DNA of 64,000 bases from Petrotoga mexicana DSM 14811 (GCF_002895565.1 NZ_AZRN01000005.1:33380-97379); one strand, 5' to 3'. Numbered from the stretch's first letter, positions 17,183-28,534 are shown. The notes: generated by a model not told the origin, from the sequence alone. A program made the numbers and translations.

Positions 17183-17847
17183 CAGCCGATCACCTCCTCG
17201 ATTTTATTCACCATTTCTTTGGTAAGTACAATTTTCTCATTGTTTATTAAATCAAATACATTCAAACCATCCACATTTTTTTTATTTTGTCCAGGATTAT
17301 CAGCAATAATTACTTTCACCTTTGGTAAATTTCTTGCAGACAATTTGAAGTTTTCGTATTGTTCTTGCTTATAAGGAAATAAAAATAAGACCTTTGTACC
17401 ATCCATACCAAATTGGGTCAAAATATTTTTTACATCTTTTGTTCTAGGTTTTTCAAATTTAACATCATCCAAAACAATTAAGTTATTTTCTCTATACCTG
17501 ACACTCAATGCAGATTTTAATGCTAATCTTTTCATTTTTTTGTTGAGATCTTTGTGAAATTCCCTAGGTTTTGGTCCAAAAGCTACTCCACCGTGTCGGA
17601 AAATAGGAGATCTAATTGATCCGGCTCTTGCTCTACCTAAATGCTTTTGAGGCCACGGTTTTCGGCCTCCTCCCCTGACTTCACTTCTAGTTTTTGTCGA
17701 AGCTGTACCTGCCCTTTTGTTGGTTAATTGCATATCCACGTATCTATATAGTACATCCATATTTGGGTCGATATTAAAAATTTCATCTTTAATATCTAAC
17801 GTTCCCACTTTTTCATTTTTAATGTTGTATACATCTATCTGTGACAT
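17182..17847 (-). CDS. rplD: 50S ribosomal protein uL4
   Basis: A 221-residue protein with the internal loop reaching the exit tunnel ([37 protein letters not shown]). In E. coli uL4 autoregulates the S10 operon; no leader fold was identified here. GGAGG precedes the ATG. Confidence 0.96.
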   Translation of the reverse strand: MSQIDVYNIKNEKVGTLDIKDEIFNIDPNMDVLYRYVDMQLTNKRAGTASTKTRSEVRGGGRKPWPQKHLGRARAGSIRSPIFRHGGVAFGPKPREFHKDLNKKMKRLALKSALSVRYRENNLIVLDDVKFEKPRTKDVKNILTQFGMDGTKVLFLFPYKQEQYENFKLSARNLPKVKVIIADNPGQNKKNVDGLNVFDLINNEKIVLTKEMVNKIEEVIG

Positions 17848-17863
17848 TTTTTAATTGACCTCC

Positions 17864-18505
17864 TTACTTCATTTTTGGGCGTTTAGCCTTAACGGCTTCT
17901 CTTATTGTTACTAATCCGCCCCTCGCTCCTGGGACTCCACCTTTGACCGCTATTAGATTGTTTTGTACATCAATGTAAACTACCTCTGAGTTTTGAATGG
18001 TTACCCTTTCATTTCCGTATTGACCAGCCATTTTTTTCCCTTTGAATACCTTAGAAGGATAGGATGCATTTCCTGTTGATCCTAGATCTCTATGAAATTT
18101 TGAACCGTGAGTTTTCTCTCCCCCTGAAAAGTTCCATCTTTTCATAACTCCTGAGTATCCTCGGCCTTTTGATTTACCTATTAAATCAATCTTTTCTCCT
18201 TCAGAAAAAATTGATACATCAATTTTTTGACCGATTTCGTAATCATCGACATTGTCTACTCTAAATTCCCTTAAATATCTCATGGGTTGCACTTGTGCCT
18301 TTTTGAAGTGACCCATCAATGGTTTGTTTGCTTTTCTTTCCGGTATCTCTTCAAAACCTATCTGTATAGCGTTATATCCATCTGTTTCTACGGTTTTCTT
18401 TTGAACTACCACACATGGTCCAGCTTTGATAACTGTCACCGGGATGGCTTTATCGTCTTTAAAAATTCGTGTCATTGCAACTTTTTTACCTAAAATACTC
18501 TTCAT
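17864..18505 (-). CDS. rplC: 50S ribosomal protein uL3
   Basis: A 213-residue protein (MKSILGKKVAMTRIFKDDKA) with the conserved loop GSTGNASYPSKVFKGKKMAG. I choose ATG at 18505, seven bases after GGAGG; the GTG two codons upstream overlaps the Shine-Dalgarno. Confidence 0.95.
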   Translation of the reverse strand: MKSILGKKVAMTRIFKDDKAIPVTVIKAGPCVVVQKKTVETDGYNAIQIGFEEIPERKANKPLMGHFKKAQVQPMRYLREFRVDNVDDYEIGQKIDVSIFSEGEKIDLIGKSKGRGYSGVMKRWNFSGGEKTHGSKFHRDLGSTGNASYPSKVFKGKKMAGQYGNERVTIQNSEVVYIDVQNNLIAVKGGVPGARGGLVTIREAVKAKRPKMK

Positions 18506-18564
18506 TTTCACACCTCCAGAGCCCGAATGATATCCGTCTTAATTTTTTTAGATTTACAATGGCA

Positions 18565-18876
18565 TTAAGCCTTTATGTCTACAGATACTCCTGCTGGAAT
18601 ATTGACTTTCAACAGTTTAGTAACCGTATCTGATGAAGCATTGTAGATATATATAACTCTTTTATGAACAACTTTTTCAAATTGTTCCATTGAATATGAA
18701 TATTTGTGTGGGGATCTTATTACCGAATATACAGTTCTCTTATTTGGTAATGGAATAGGACCAGAAACTTTAGCTTCGGTATCTTTTACGGCATCAATAA
18801 TTTTTTTTGATGATTCATCTAGTAATCTATGGTCGTATCCTTTCAATCTAATTTTTATGTACTTATTATTGGCCAT
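18565..18876 (-). CDS. rpsJ: 30S ribosomal protein uS10
   Basis: A 103-residue protein (IRLKGYDHRLLDESSKKIID, GPIPLPNKRTVYSVIRSPH), also the NusE partner in antitermination. It follows tuf directly, so the str and S10 operons are fused. The GGAGG-to-ATG spacing is 14 nt (CTTTTTAAAAAAAT), long for this operon. Confidence 0.95.
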   Translation of the reverse strand: MANNKYIKIRLKGYDHRLLDESSKKIIDAVKDTEAKVSGPIPLPNKRTVYSVIRSPHKYSYSMEQFEKVVHKRVIYIYNASSDTVTKLLKVNIPAGVSVDIKA

Positions 18877-18912
18877 ATTTTTTTAAAAAGCCTCCTTTTA
18901 ACTCATTAGTAA

Positions 18913-18930
18913 GGGGAGCTGAAGCTCCCC
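18913..18930 (-). terminator. Intercistronic hairpin between tuf and rpsJ
   Basis: A perfect 8-bp stem GGGGAGCT with its complement and a two-base centre lies 24 bases after the tuf stop. No T-run follows on the minus strand, so it is unlikely to be a full terminator. It may protect tuf mRNA or attenuate read-through into the S10 genes. Confidence 0.45.
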
Positions 18931-18953
18931 GTACAATAATACATTCAAATTGA

Positions 18954-20153
18954 TTATTCAATTATTTCTGTAACAACACCGGCTCCTACTGTCCTTCCAC
19001 CCTCTCTTATAGCGAATCTCATCCCTTCTTCAAGGGCTACAGGGTAAATCAGTTCTACTGTCATATTGATATTGTCACCAGGCATTACCATCTCTGCACC
19101 GCTGGAAAATTCTACAAGAGTTCCTGTAACGTCTGCTGTTCTAATATAAAACTGAGGTCTGTAACCTTTGGTAAAGGGTGTGTGTCTTCCTCCCTCTTCC
19201 TTTTTCAATACGTATACCTCAGCCTTGAATTTTTTGTGAGGAGTAATTGAACCTGGAGCGGCGAGGACTTGACCTCTTTTTACTTCATCTTTTTCTATAC
19301 CTCTTAAAAGACATCCGACGTTGTCTCCAGCTTCACCTTCATCCAATATCTTTCTAAACATCTCAACACCGGTTACAACAGTCTTTTTTGTTTCATAGCT
19401 CAAACCAACTATTTCAACTTGATCTCCAGTGTGAACAACACCTCTTTCGATTCTTCCAGTAACAACCGTTCCCCTTCCAGTAATGCTGAAAATATCTTCT
19501 ATGGGCATTAAGAAAGGCTTATCAGTTTCTCTGACTGGATCTGGAAAGTAATTATCAATCGCATCTAGAAGTTCGTATATCTTTTGTGTCCAAGGACCGT
19601 CTGGGCTGTCTTCTTCCAATGCTTTTAGGGCAGAACCTTTAACAACTGGGACTTCATCTCCAGGAAATTCGTAGCTACTTAGGAGATCTCTAACTTCCAT
19701 TTCTACTAAGTCTATTAATTCTTCGTCATCAACCATGTCAACTTTGTTTATAAAAACAGCTATAGCAGGAACGTTAACCTGTCTTGCCAACAAAACATGT
19801 TCCCTTGTTTGTGGCATAACACCATCAGTTGCGGCTACAACCAAAATAGCTCCATCCATTTGAGCTGCCCCAGTTATCATATTTTTTATGTAGTCCGCAT
19901 GACCTGGACAATCTATATGTGCATAATGCCTTTTTTCTGTTTGATATTCAATGTGTGAAACGTTGATGGTGATTCCCCTTGCTTTTTCTTCAGGAGCTTT
20001 ATCTATCATGTCAAAAGGTGTAAAATCTGCCCAGCCTTTGTAAGATAAAGCCTTGGATATAGCGGCGGTTAAAGTTGTTTTCCCGTGGTCAATATGACCG
20101 ATAGTTCCTACGTTCATGTGTGTCTTTTCCCTAACAAACTTCTCTTTAGCCAT
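18954..20153 (-). CDS. tuf: Elongation factor Tu
   Basis: The 399-residue GTPase that brings aminoacyl-tRNA to the ribosome. G1 [11 protein letters not shown]3 [13 protein letters not shown]4 NKVDMVD and switch [13 protein letters not shown] are present, followed by the two beta-barrel domains. GGAGG sits nine bases before the ATG. It lies between fusA and rpsJ; no second tuf is in this window. Confidence 0.97.
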   Translation of the reverse strand: MAKEKFVREKTHMNVGTIGHIDHGKTTLTAAISKALSYKGWADFTPFDMIDKAPEEKARGITINVSHIEYQTEKRHYAHIDCPGHADYIKNMITGAAQMDGAILVVAATDGVMPQTREHVLLARQVNVPAIAVFINKVDMVDDEELIDLVEMEVRDLLSSYEFPGDEVPVVKGSALKALEEDSPDGPWTQKIYELLDAIDNYFPDPVRETDKPFLMPIEDIFSITGRGTVVTGRIERGVVHTGDQVEIVGLSYETKKTVVTGVEMFRKILDEGEAGDNVGCLLRGIEKDEVKRGQVLAAPGSITPHKKFKAEVYVLKKEEGGRHTPFTKGYRPQFYIRTADVTGTLVEFSSGAEMVMPGDNINMTVELIYPVALEEGMRFAIREGGRTVGAGVVTEIIE

Positions 20154-20187
20154 TGTTCTATCTCCTCCTTATAAATTATTATTGAAC

Positions 20188-22275
20188 TTATTCTCTACTT
20201 AAGAGTTTTTGAGTTACTTGCTCCGGAACCTCCTCATAATGAGAAAATTGAATCGAACTGGTTGCTCTTCCTTGCGAAAGAGATCTCATTACTGTGGCGT
20301 ATCCGAATAATTCTGATAATGGAACATGGGCATGTATTATTCTGGTATTCGTTCCTCCCACGTTTTCAAAACTCTCTACTCTTCCTCTTCTTGAGCTTAA
20401 ATCGGCAATTATATCTCCCATGTATTCTTCAGGAGTTGTAACGTCCACTTTCATGACAGGCTCTAACAAAACTGGTTTGGCTCTCTTTACTGCATCTTTA
20501 AAAGCCATAGATGCAGCTATTTTAAAGGCCATTTCTGAAGAGTCAACTTCATGGTATGAACCATCAAAAACTTCCACTTTAATAGCCACCATTGGATATC
20601 CCAATAAGACGCCATCTTGCATACTTTCCTTAACACCATTCTCTATGGCTGGTATATATTCTTTTGGTATGACTCCTCCCACTATTTTATCAACAAATTC
20701 GAATTCTTTTTCGCTATTCAAAGGCAGCGGTTCAATTCTAAGTTTAACATGTCCGTACTGCCCACGACCTCCAGTTTGCCTTATATATTTACCTTCAGCT
20801 TCGGCTGGAAGTTTTATTGTTTCTTTATATGCTACACGCGGCTGACCTACTTTAACGTTCACCTTGTATTCTCTTTTAATTCTCTCAATGATAATTTCTA
20901 AGTGCAATTCTCCCATTCCAGATAATATGGTTTCTCCAGTATCGTGGTCGACGTAGCTTCTTAAACTTGGGTCTTCTTCTGTTAATGCATTTAGGGCTTT
21001 ACCCAATTTTGCTTCATCATCTTTGGTTTCAGGTTCTATGGAGACCGAAATAACAGGTTCTGGGAATTCAAGTTTTTCTAGAACTATATTACATTCTTTA
21101 TCTGAGAGTGTATCCCCTGTAGAAGTATCCTTTAAGCCAATTAATCCAACAATGTCTCCAGCCCTTATGTAATCAACTTCTTCCCTTTTGTCAGCATGGA
21201 GAAAAACAAGTCTAGATACCCTTTCTGTCTTATTTTTAGTTGTATTGACCACGTAGCTGCCCTTATTTAAAGTACCGGAATAAACTCTAGCAAAAGTCAA
21301 CTTACCAATAAAAGGGTCCGCCATTATTTTAAAAGCCAACGCAAAAAAATCTTCGTCTTTGGAAGGATGAATATCTTTTACATATTCCCCCGTCCTTTCA
21401 TCAAACGCCTTAACAGGGGGCATATCTAATGGCGACGGCAGATAATCGATAACTCCATCCAACACGGGTTGTATACCTTTGTTTTTAAAAGCACTTCCAC
21501 AAAAAACAGGTACTATTTTGTTTTGAATAGTGGCTTTTCTTATCGCTTCTTTTAATTTAGCCAGGGGAATTTCTTCCTCTTCTATATAAAGTTCCATTAT
21601 ATCTTCATCAACCTCCGCAATTGCGGCAATTAACTCTTCTCTCTTCGATTCACAAAAATCTATTAAATCATCTGGAATACTGGTTCTTTCGATTGTTTGG
21701 CCACTTTCATCTTTCCAATAAAGTGCTTCCATAGTTAGTAAATCAACTACACCTTCAAAATCCGACTCAGAACCTATTGGAACTTGCAAAGCAACAGGAT
21801 TCGCACCCAACTTATCTTTCATTGTTTGTATAGCGTTAAAAAAATTCGCTCCTATTTTATCCATTTTATTCATAAAAGCAATTCTCGGCACTCTGTACCT
21901 GTCAGCTTGCCGCCAAACAGTTTCAGATTGTGGTTCAACTCCAACTTGAGCGTCAAAAACGGCAACCGCCCCATCTAAAACACGTAATGATCTTTCCACC
22001 TCAACCGTAAAATCAACGTGGCCTGGTGTATCAATTATATTTATCCTATGATCCTTCCAAAAGGCGGACGTTGCAGCGGAGGTTATGGTAATCCCTCTCT
22101 CTTTTTCTTGATCCATCCAATCTGTTTCAGTTGTACCTTCATCAACATTCCCTAATTTGTGTTTTGTCCCCGCATAAAACAAAATTCTTTCGGTAGTAGT
22201 TGTTTTCCCTGCATCTATATGCGCAACTATTCCTATATTTCTTATTTTTTCTATGGGGTATAATCTTTCTTTCAA
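20188..22275 (-). CDS. fusA: Elongation factor G
   Basis: The translocation GTPase, 695 residues from a TTG start at 22275. That start is chosen because GGAGG lies exactly seven bases upstream; the longer frame to 22320 runs into rpsG. G1 [15 protein letters not shown]3 [15 protein letters not shown] and G4 NKMDKIG lead into domains II-V, with [15 protein letters not shown] in domain IV. The spacer GGAGGGATTGT before TTG is identical to that of infA. Confidence 0.96.
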   Translation of the reverse strand: MKERLYPIEKIRNIGIVAHIDAGKTTTTERILFYAGTKHKLGNVDEGTTETDWMDQEKERGITITSAATSAFWKDHRINIIDTPGHVDFTVEVERSLRVLDGAVAVFDAQVGVEPQSETVWRQADRYRVPRIAFMNKMDKIGANFFNAIQTMKDKLGANPVALQVPIGSESDFEGVVDLLTMEALYWKDESGQTIERTSIPDDLIDFCESKREELIAAIAEVDEDIMELYIEEEEIPLAKLKEAIRKATIQNKIVPVFCGSAFKNKGIQPVLDGVIDYLPSPLDMPPVKAFDERTGEYVKDIHPSKDEDFFALAFKIMADPFIGKLTFARVYSGTLNKGSYVVNTTKNKTERVSRLVFLHADKREEVDYIRAGDIVGLIGLKDTSTGDTLSDKECNIVLEKLEFPEPVISVSIEPETKDDEAKLGKALNALTEEDPSLRSYVDHDTGETILSGMGELHLEIIIERIKREYKVNVKVGQPRVAYKETIKLPAEAEGKYIRQTGGRGQYGHVKLRIEPLPLNSEKEFEFVDKIVGGVIPKEYIPAIENGVKESMQDGVLLGYPMVAIKVEVFDGSYHEVDSSEMAFKIAASMAFKDAVKRAKPVLLEPVMKVDVTTPEEYMGDIIADLSSRRGRVESFENVGGTNTRIIHAHVPLSELFGYATVMRSLSQGRATSSIQFSHYEEVPEQVTQKLLSRE

Positions 22276-22300
22276 AACAATCCCTCCTAAAACTGCTATA

Positions 22301-22768
22301 CTACCATCTGAAATGTGCAAAAGCTCTATTCGCTTCAGCCATCCTGTGAACGTCTTCTTTCTTTTTTACGGCAGGTCCCGTATTGTTGTACGCGTCTATC
22401 AGTTCTTGAGATAATTTACTAATCATATCTCTTCCTTTTTTTGATTGTGCAGAAGTAACTATCCATCTTATAGCTAAAGATGTGGCTCTGTTTTCAGGTA
22501 CTTCAAAAGGTACTTGATATGTTGAACCCCCAACCCTTCTTGATCTTACTTCTACCACAGGTTTAACATTATCTATCGCTTTATGAAAAGCCTCTATTGG
22601 ATCTTCTTTTGTTGCTTCAGCCAATCTTTCCAAAGAAGAATACACTATTTTTTGAGCTAAAGATTTTTTCCCATCATACATTAACCTGTTTATAAATTTA
22701 GAAAGTAAAATATCTCCGTAAACGGGATCTGGAACTATGTTTCTTTTCTCAGCAGTTCTTCTTCTCAT
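22301..22768 (-). CDS. rpsG: 30S ribosomal protein uS7
   Basis: A 155-residue head-nucleating protein ([51 protein letters not shown]). GGAGG lies ten bases before the ATG. In E. coli uS7 binds the rpsL-rpsG junction to repress the str operon; here that junction is only 19 bases. Confidence 0.96.
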   Translation of the reverse strand: MRRRTAEKRNIVPDPVYGDILLSKFINRLMYDGKKSLAQKIVYSSLERLAEATKEDPIEAFHKAIDNVKPVVEVRSRRVGGSTYQVPFEVPENRATSLAIRWIVTSAQSKKGRDMISKLSQELIDAYNNTGPAVKKKEDVHRMAEANRAFAHFRW

Positions 22769-22787
22769 TCAGTAAAGAACCTCCTTA

Positions 22788-23162
22788 TTAAGCCTTTGGT
22801 TTTTTGGTACCATATTTACTTCTACTTTGTTTTCTACCTTCAACTCCAGCAGCATCCAAAGCTCCTCTGATTATCTTATACCTTACACCAGGTAAATCTT
22901 TTACCCTTCCACCTCTTACCAAAACGTTAGAATGTTCTTGTAGGTTATGACCTTCTCCAGGTATATAACAAGTTACTTCAATTCCATTCGATAGTTTAAC
23001 CCTTGCAATCTTTCTTAAAGCTGAATTAGGTTTTTTCGGGGTCATAGTTGATACCCTTACACAAACACCTCGTTTTTGAGGGTTACCTCGTAATGCAGGA
23101 GATTTGGTCTTTTTCTTTACAGATTTTCTTCCATATCTTATTAATTGATTAATCGTTGGCAC
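22788..23162 (-). CDS. rpsL: 30S ribosomal protein uS12
   Basis: A 124-residue decoding-centre protein. [40 protein letters not shown] and the streptomycin-site loop [20 protein letters not shown] are clear; the loop residue usually Lys43 is Lys (TPKKPNSA). The start is GTG, first gene of the str part. The nearest strong Shine-Dalgarno lies 60 nt upstream across a hairpin (next entry). Confidence 0.95.
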   Translation of the reverse strand: MPTINQLIRYGRKSVKKKTKSPALRGNPQKRGVCVRVSTMTPKKPNSALRKIARVKLSNGIEVTCYIPGEGHNLQEHSNVLVRGGRVKDLPGVRYKIIRGALDAAGVEGRKQSRSKYGTKKPKA

Positions 23163-23227
23163 TTAGATTTCTCTCATTTCAAGGGAAGCCACTAAATAAG
23201 TGCCCTCAAAAATGAGAGTTCACCTCC
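23163..23227 (-). promoter_or_regulatory. rpsL leader: Shine-Dalgarno, long hairpin, then GTG
   Basis: On the minus strand GGAGG (23227-23223) is followed by TGAA, then a 48-nt hairpin closed by a perfect 9-bp stem CTCTCATTT (23218-23210) and AAATGAGAG (23179-23171), with inner AGGG/CCCT and CACT/AGTG helices, then AAATCTAA and the GTG. Spacing is 60 nt linear but 12 nt with the hairpin folded out. No good ribosome binding site lies between the hairpin and GTG. This is the same arrangement as before rpoA. The remaining upstream sequence to 23368 is very A/T-rich; I could not fix a promoter in it. Confidence 0.55.
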
Positions 23228-23368
23228 TTCTGCTTTATTTTAATTTATATTAGTAAAATATATATATTTTTCGTATATTTGAAAAAATAAGAAAACGCCA
23301 GTGGATATTTTACATTATTAGACCTTAATTAAAAATTAATTAAATATAACAATTTAAATAATTTATCG

Positions 23369-25366
23369 TTATTTATAATTGATTTTCAAACGGTTGACCA
23401 TTCCCTCAGGAATTTTTTTGATAAAATCGTTTTCCTTTTTTACAAAATAAAATGAATTCCTTAAATAAGGGTTGGTCGTTCCAGTCAGTTGTTTCAAAAT
23501 GTATAATTCATTCTTTGCCCTTGTTATGGCAACATAGAAGAGCCTTTCTTCTTCATCTAATTTTTGTTCTTTAATTGCAAGTCCGTTGGGAAAATCTCCT
23601 GGATTCACCGATATGAGAATAACTACTTTCCACTCCAACCCCTTTGCTCCATGAATCGTTGTGAGAGTTAACTTATTCTCATCATTGACCCCGTTCGTGG
23701 CGTTCTTTTTTTCATCGTTCGCGGGTATTACCCCTAGCTCTTCACTGAGCGTCAAATCTTCTATAAAAGCACCCACGGAATCGTATCGACTGGCAATTTC
23801 ACTGAATCTTTCAATATCCATGTTCCTTGATTTAGAATCAGTAAAAGTTAAGAAAGAATATTCTTGGTAGAAATCTTGATAAATGACATCTATCAACTCA
23901 TCAGGACTACTTTCTTTCTTTTCAAAAAGTTTTGTCAATAATTCCAGGGGTGTTTTGAACTTTTTTATTTCAGTTTCCTTCAATATATTTGAGATGTTAT
24001 CGTTTTCCTCATTTATTCGAGTTTCTATCTCTTCATAGATCTTTGATGCAGTTTTGTTACCAATCCCAGGAAATAATTTTAAAACTCTCATCCATGAAAT
24101 CTTATCCAAAGGATTGTTTAATACCTTTAAAAAAGCCAATATATCTTTAATATGTGCGGTTTCGATGAATCTCAATCCCGATAGTATTCTGTAAGGAATA
24201 CCTTTTGAATCCAATTTTTGCTGTAATACCATAGATAGTGAATGTGATCTATATAGTACAGCGATATCTTTGTAATCTAAACCTTCTTTTAATTTATCTT
24301 TTATGATTTTGGTTACGGCATCGGCTTGTTCCAAATCGTCAAAAGTTTCCACAACAAAAGGTTTTAAATAACTTTTTCTTATAGGCTTGAGGACTTTAGG
24401 TACAGAGTTAGAAGGTATTAAATGATTAATAAAACCTACTATATCAGAGGTACTTCTGTAATTACTTTGTATTTTGAAAACTTTTGTTCTGTCATCTTCT
24501 ATAAAATCTTTTACGTTTTTAAATAAAGCTCCTCTAAAAGAATATATGCTTTGAGAATCGTCTCCAACAACTATCAAATTTCCATGAACCGAGGATAAAG
24601 CCTCAACCAATTCAATTTGAATTTTGTTCGTATCTTGAAATTCGTCAACTAAAACATATTTAAATTGGCTTGAACACTTGTTTAGTACTTCTGGATGAGT
24701 TTTGAATAAAACTAAAGTATTTACTAATAGATCGTCATAGTCCATGGCGTTCATATCTTTTTTTAATTGGGTATATATACCCCAGATTTGTTCAATATCT
24801 CTTTCAAAATTCAACAAATAGGGAGCTCTTTCAAGTATGGCTTCTCTTAAAGAGGTTAATGTATTACATGAATAGCTTATAATTTTCATTATTACTTCTT
24901 CTTTGGGAAGTTTGTAATTATCACTGATTTCCTTGATGTACTCGCTTTTAGCCATTTTCAGTAAATCTTTTGAATCTTCTTTGTCGAGAATGCTGTAATT
25001 ATTTTTGTAATCTAAAATCGTAGCATACCTTCTGAGAATAGAATTACATATATGATGAAAGGTACCTGCAAGCATTTTGTCCATGTTTCTGTTAGTTACA
25101 TTCTTTACTCTTTCTATCATTTCCTTTGCTGCCGCTCTAGTGAAGGTAACTAGTAAAATATTCTCAGGTTTAACTCCATTATTCAACAAATAGGCAATTT
25201 TATAGGTTATTACTCTAGTTTTACCAGAGCCAGGACCCGCAACTATTATCGATCTTCCTTCTGATTTTATAACAGCTTCTTTTTGTTCCTCATCTAACTC
25301 ATTTTCTAGAAAAGAGGGGAACCTTTTTTCCAAAAAGAGGAAATCATTCCCCTTATTTTTCTCCAT
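23369..25366 (-). CDS. UvrD/PcrA-family 3'-5' DNA helicase
   Basis: A 665-residue superfamily 1A helicase. Motif I GPGSGKTRVIT, Ia LVTFTRAAAKEM, II LVDEFQDTN, III GDDSQSIYSFRGA, IV QSNYRST, V TIHGAKGLEWK and VI YVAITRAK are all present. Such enzymes unwind DNA in excision and mismatch repair and displace RecA or stalled polymerase. It is shorter than typical PcrA (~720) and lacks a long C-terminal tail. It follows rpoD, with a truncated G-rich repeat in the 52-base gap. Confidence 0.93.
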   Translation of the reverse strand: MEKNKGNDFLFLEKRFPSFLENELDEEQKEAVIKSEGRSIIVAGPGSGKTRVITYKIAYLLNNGVKPENILLVTFTRAAAKEMIERVKNVTNRNMDKMLAGTFHHICNSILRRYATILDYKNNYSILDKEDSKDLLKMAKSEYIKEISDNYKLPKEEVIMKIISYSCNTLTSLREAILERAPYLLNFERDIEQIWGIYTQLKKDMNAMDYDDLLVNTLVLFKTHPEVLNKCSSQFKYVLVDEFQDTNKIQIELVEALSSVHGNLIVVGDDSQSIYSFRGALFKNVKDFIEDDRTKVFKIQSNYRSTSDIVGFINHLIPSNSVPKVLKPIRKSYLKPFVVETFDDLEQADAVTKIIKDKLKEGLDYKDIAVLYRSHSLSMVLQQKLDSKGIPYRILSGLRFIETAHIKDILAFLKVLNNPLDKISWMRVLKLFPGIGNKTASKIYEEIETRINEENDNISNILKETEIKKFKTPLELLTKLFEKKESSPDELIDVIYQDFYQEYSFLTFTDSKSRNMDIERFSEIASRYDSVGAFIEDLTLSEELGVIPANDEKKNATNGVNDENKLTLTTIHGAKGLEWKVVILISVNPGDFPNGLAIKEQKLDEEERLFYVAITRAKNELYILKQLTGTTNPYLRNSFYFVKKENDFIKKIPEGMVNRLKINYK

Positions 25367-25403
25367 GTATTTACACTCCTATTAAATATCATATTGTATA
25401 TTT

Positions 25404-25418
25404 GCACCCCTTCGCCCG
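25404..25418 (-). repeat. Truncated G-rich repeat between rpoD and helicase gene
   Basis: Directly after the rpoD stop, the minus strand reads CGGGCGAAGGGGTGC, the distal half of the repeat core. Only two G-runs remain. It lies 37 nt before the helicase start, in sense orientation. Confidence 0.5.
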
Positions 25419-26663
25419 TTATATATCTTTCTTTTCTATCATATCGCTTATTTCTTTTAATTGCAAGCTTCTGGAGGGATGCCTTAACTTTCTTAAAGCT
25501 TTTACTTCAATCTGTCTTATCCTCTCTCTTGTGACATTGAAGAAGTTTCCAACCTCTTCGAGTGTTTTCATCTTGCCATCAAGCAAACCATACCTCATTT
25601 TTAACACCGTTGCTTCTTTGGGCCTTAAGGATTCTAAAACTTTTTCAATTTCTTCTTTAAGTATCATTCTTACCGCAATTTCCTCTGGTTGATCAGCTTC
25701 AGAGTCCTCTAAAAAATCCCCTATATAAGCTTCTTCATCATCTGAACCACTTATAGGCGCATCAACGGAAATGATTTCTTTAGTTGCCAATAAAATCTCA
25801 TCCATCTTTTCCAACGGTTTATCCAGTAATTCTGCTAATTTTTCGGTAGTGGGATATTCACCTGTTTCTTGGAGATGTTTTCTAATAACTATATTCATCC
25901 TATTTATAGTTTCAACCAAATGAACAGGTATTCTAATTGTTCTCGCTTGATCGGCTATAGCTCTTGTTATTGCTTGCCTAACCCACCAAGTAGCGTAGGT
26001 TGAGAACTTAAAACCTCTTTTCCAATCAAATTTTTCTACAGCTCTAATTAAGCCAATGTTCCCTTCTTGAATCAAATCCAAAAAGGTTAATCCTCTTCCA
26101 GTATATCTTTTGGCTATACTTATTACTAATCTTAAATTTGCCTTCACTAATTCGTCTTTGGCTTTTTTGTCACCTTTTTTAGCCCTTATCGCAAGTTGTC
26201 TTTCCCTGGAAGGGGTTAAGAGTTTGATCCCCCCTATTTCCCTCAAATAAATCTTTATGGGTTCATTTACGGCAGAGTTGTCAAATATCTGAGATTCCCT
26301 TTCTTGAAAAAGCTCTTCCAAACCCTCGTTAAAAAATTCTTCTTCCTCCTGGGCTTGGTCCTCTGGAAAAGATTCCATAATTTCTATTCCTTCGGATTCT
26401 AGCTTTTCATGAATCTTTTCTAAAAAGTTACCATCAATTACATCTGATAAATTATGAGGTATGCATTCATCTATATCTTGATAAGTTATGGTATTATTTT
26501 TCTTTTTGGCTATTTCAATAAGGTTTTCCAAACCTTTTTCAAGTTCTTCTATATAACATTCTTTGTCTCTTTTAACCCTAATTTTATCTTGATCAACAAT
26601 CTCTATTTTTTCAATTTCTTCTATTAATTCTGAAAAATCTATCTTTTTCTTAAGCTTTTCCAT
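25419..26663 (-). CDS. rpoD: RNA polymerase primary sigma factor
   Basis: A 414-residue SigA. Region 1.2 ([20 protein letters not shown]), region 2 ([37 protein letters not shown]), region 3 and region 4 ([39 protein letters not shown]) are complete. The first ~120 residues are acidic and replace the usual long region 1.1. GGAGG lies 11 bases before the ATG. Downstream of dnaG, it is part of a macromolecular-synthesis arrangement. Confidence 0.96.
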   Translation of the reverse strand: MEKLKKKIDFSELIEEIEKIEIVDQDKIRVKRDKECYIEELEKGLENLIEIAKKKNNTITYQDIDECIPHNLSDVIDGNFLEKIHEKLESEGIEIMESFPEDQAQEEEEFFNEGLEELFQERESQIFDNSAVNEPIKIYLREIGGIKLLTPSRERQLAIRAKKGDKKAKDELVKANLRLVISIAKRYTGRGLTFLDLIQEGNIGLIRAVEKFDWKRGFKFSTYATWWVRQAITRAIADQARTIRIPVHLVETINRMNIVIRKHLQETGEYPTTEKLAELLDKPLEKMDEILLATKEIISVDAPISGSDDEEAYIGDFLEDSEADQPEEIAVRMILKEEIEKVLESLRPKEATVLKMRYGLLDGKMKTLEEVGNFFNVTRERIRQIEVKALRKLRHPSRSLQLKEISDMIEKKDI

Positions 26664-26749
26664 CGATTAGTTTACCTCCATAGGGAACGTTATTAGATCG
26701 CTTAATAAACAAATAAAATCCATTTTTAAAATATTGTGTAATCTACTAT

Positions 26750-28489
26750 TCAATTTACTATTTTTAGTTTAGAATAAAGTTGTATGATTTGAGACGTAAT
26801 ATTCGTCTTTTCCGAAAGATCTTTTGTTTCATGAAGTTTTTTCTTCAACTCTTCTATTTGTTGATTTATTTTTGTTCTTCTAATACTCTCTTTTAAAGAA
26901 GAAAGAATCCTCTCCGGATTAAAGAAATATTCAATCTTCCAAACCTCTACTATCAATTCACTTAGTTCTTTTGAAGAATTTTCAAGTAGAAACCCGATAT
27001 CTGAACTTTGTGAGGTTAAAGTAAAAAATTCTTTGAGCAATTGACTAGAGAAATCTTCTTCGCTGAAATAATTTTTGAGTATCTCTCTATAGTGAGGATA
27101 TTTAATCCATAGGTATAAATAAGATTTTGCAATATCGTACCTTATATCCTTTTCTACGTAAAGAGTATCTTTCGTTTGAGAATTAGACTCATTTGAAGCA
27201 GAACTTTCAGGTATGAGCGCAGACGTTCTTTCTAATACTTTTTGAATGTATTCGGTGCCTTTTCCCGTTTTTTTTGAAATATTTTCTATAAAACTTTGTA
27301 AATAACTTATTCTTCCAACATTTTCAAATTTTTTGTACCATCTTGACATTTCTTTCAAATATTTCTCTAAAGCGAATTCATTGCCTAAATCGTATTTTTC
27401 TGCATAATAATCAACAATGAATTCATGAAATTTGTAGGAGCTTTTTAATATTTCGGCGATGTATTTGTTATCGTGCTTCTTGGTTAGTTCGTCGGGATCT
27501 TTAGCAGGATACTTCGAAACTGCTATTTGGAAATCTTTAGCAAATAAAGCATCTATAGTGGATAAAGTGGCTTTTTGACCAGATTCATCCATATCGTACA
27601 TTGTAACTACTTTGTTAGTTGCTTTCAGTAATTCAAGGGCATGATCTTTTGTAAAGGCAGAACCTAAAATTCCTACAACATTTTTGAAACCTAATTTGTA
27701 CATAGAAATTACATCAAAGTACCCTTCGACCAATATTACAAAATCATTTTCTTTTATGAATTTTTTGTTTTTATAATACCTGTAAAGTATTTTAGACTTT
27801 TTAAAAAATTTATTCTCAGGAGTATTCAGATACTTAGGAGAATTCGTTTCTTCCTCTATTTGTCTACCAGCGAAGCCCACTAGTTCTCCAACATTGTTCC
27901 TGATTGGGATAATTAAACGATTATAAAAAAACTCTTTGTCACCATTGATCAACAAACCAGCATTCTTTGCAATGTCTTTGTCAAAAAGATTTTCTTCGAT
28001 CACTTTTTGGATTTCTGAGCCCGTGGCAAACCCTAATTCAAATTCTTCAGCTAACTCTCTGGTTATCTCTCTCTTTTTCAGATACTGCCACACTCTATGC
28101 TTCGAAGAAAGGTTGAGAAGATTATAGTTATAAAGCTTGGAAACTTCCTCATTGAAAGTTACCTCAACAGGTTCTTCTTTTTGAGTAATATCTAGTTCAA
28201 TTCCTGCATATGTAGCTATTTTTTTTAAGGCATCCAAAAAACTAATTTGTTCATACTTTTCCAAAAAAGTGATCACATCACCATGAGCTCCACATCCAAA
28301 GCAATGGAAGGTTTGAGTTTCAGGAAATATATAAAAAGATGGTGTATCTTCCGCGTGAAAAGGACATAGTGCTACGTAATTTTTTCCCCTTTTAGAAAGA
28401 GACAAATAAGAATTGACGAAATCAACTATATCAACTTTATTTTTAATTTCGTCAATCGTTTTTTTCAGGTTATCGTAATTTCTGCTCAT
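26750..28489 (-). CDS. dnaG: DNA primase
   Basis: A 579-residue primase. The N-terminal CHC2 zinc finger (CPFHAEDTPSF, HCFGCGAHGD), the TOPRIM catalytic centre (VILVEGYFDVISMYKLG, MYDMDESGQKA, DPDEL) and a helical C-terminal helicase-binding region are present. It makes the RNA primers for replication. It lies between rpsI and rpoD, recalling the rpsU-dnaG-rpoD operon although the ribosomal partner is different. Confidence 0.95.
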   Translation of the reverse strand: MSRNYDNLKKTIDEIKNKVDIVDFVNSYLSLSKRGKNYVALCPFHAEDTPSFYIFPETQTFHCFGCGAHGDVITFLEKYEQISFLDALKKIATYAGIELDITQKEEPVEVTFNEEVSKLYNYNLLNLSSKHRVWQYLKKREITRELAEEFELGFATGSEIQKVIEENLFDKDIAKNAGLLINGDKEFFYNRLIIPIRNNVGELVGFAGRQIEEETNSPKYLNTPENKFFKKSKILYRYYKNKKFIKENDFVILVEGYFDVISMYKLGFKNVVGILGSAFTKDHALELLKATNKVVTMYDMDESGQKATLSTIDALFAKDFQIAVSKYPAKDPDELTKKHDNKYIAEILKSSYKFHEFIVDYYAEKYDLGNEFALEKYLKEMSRWYKKFENVGRISYLQSFIENISKKTGKGTEYIQKVLERTSALIPESSASNESNSQTKDTLYVEKDIRYDIAKSYLYLWIKYPHYREILKNYFSEEDFSSQLLKEFFTLTSQSSDIGFLLENSSKELSELIVEVWKIEYFFNPERILSSLKESIRRTKINQQIEELKKKLHETKDLSEKTNITSQIIQLYSKLKIVN

Positions 28490-28534
28490 AATACTTCACT
28501 ATTCCTTAAAAATACAAAGCAAATAATACAATAC

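Noticed and set aside
18913..18930. Full terminator after tuf
   Set aside because: The hairpin has no T-run, and rpsJ follows without an obvious new promoter.
20294..20901. Long plus-strand open frames opposite fusA
   Set aside because: Antisense shadows of a highly conserved gene with no ribosome binding site or homology.
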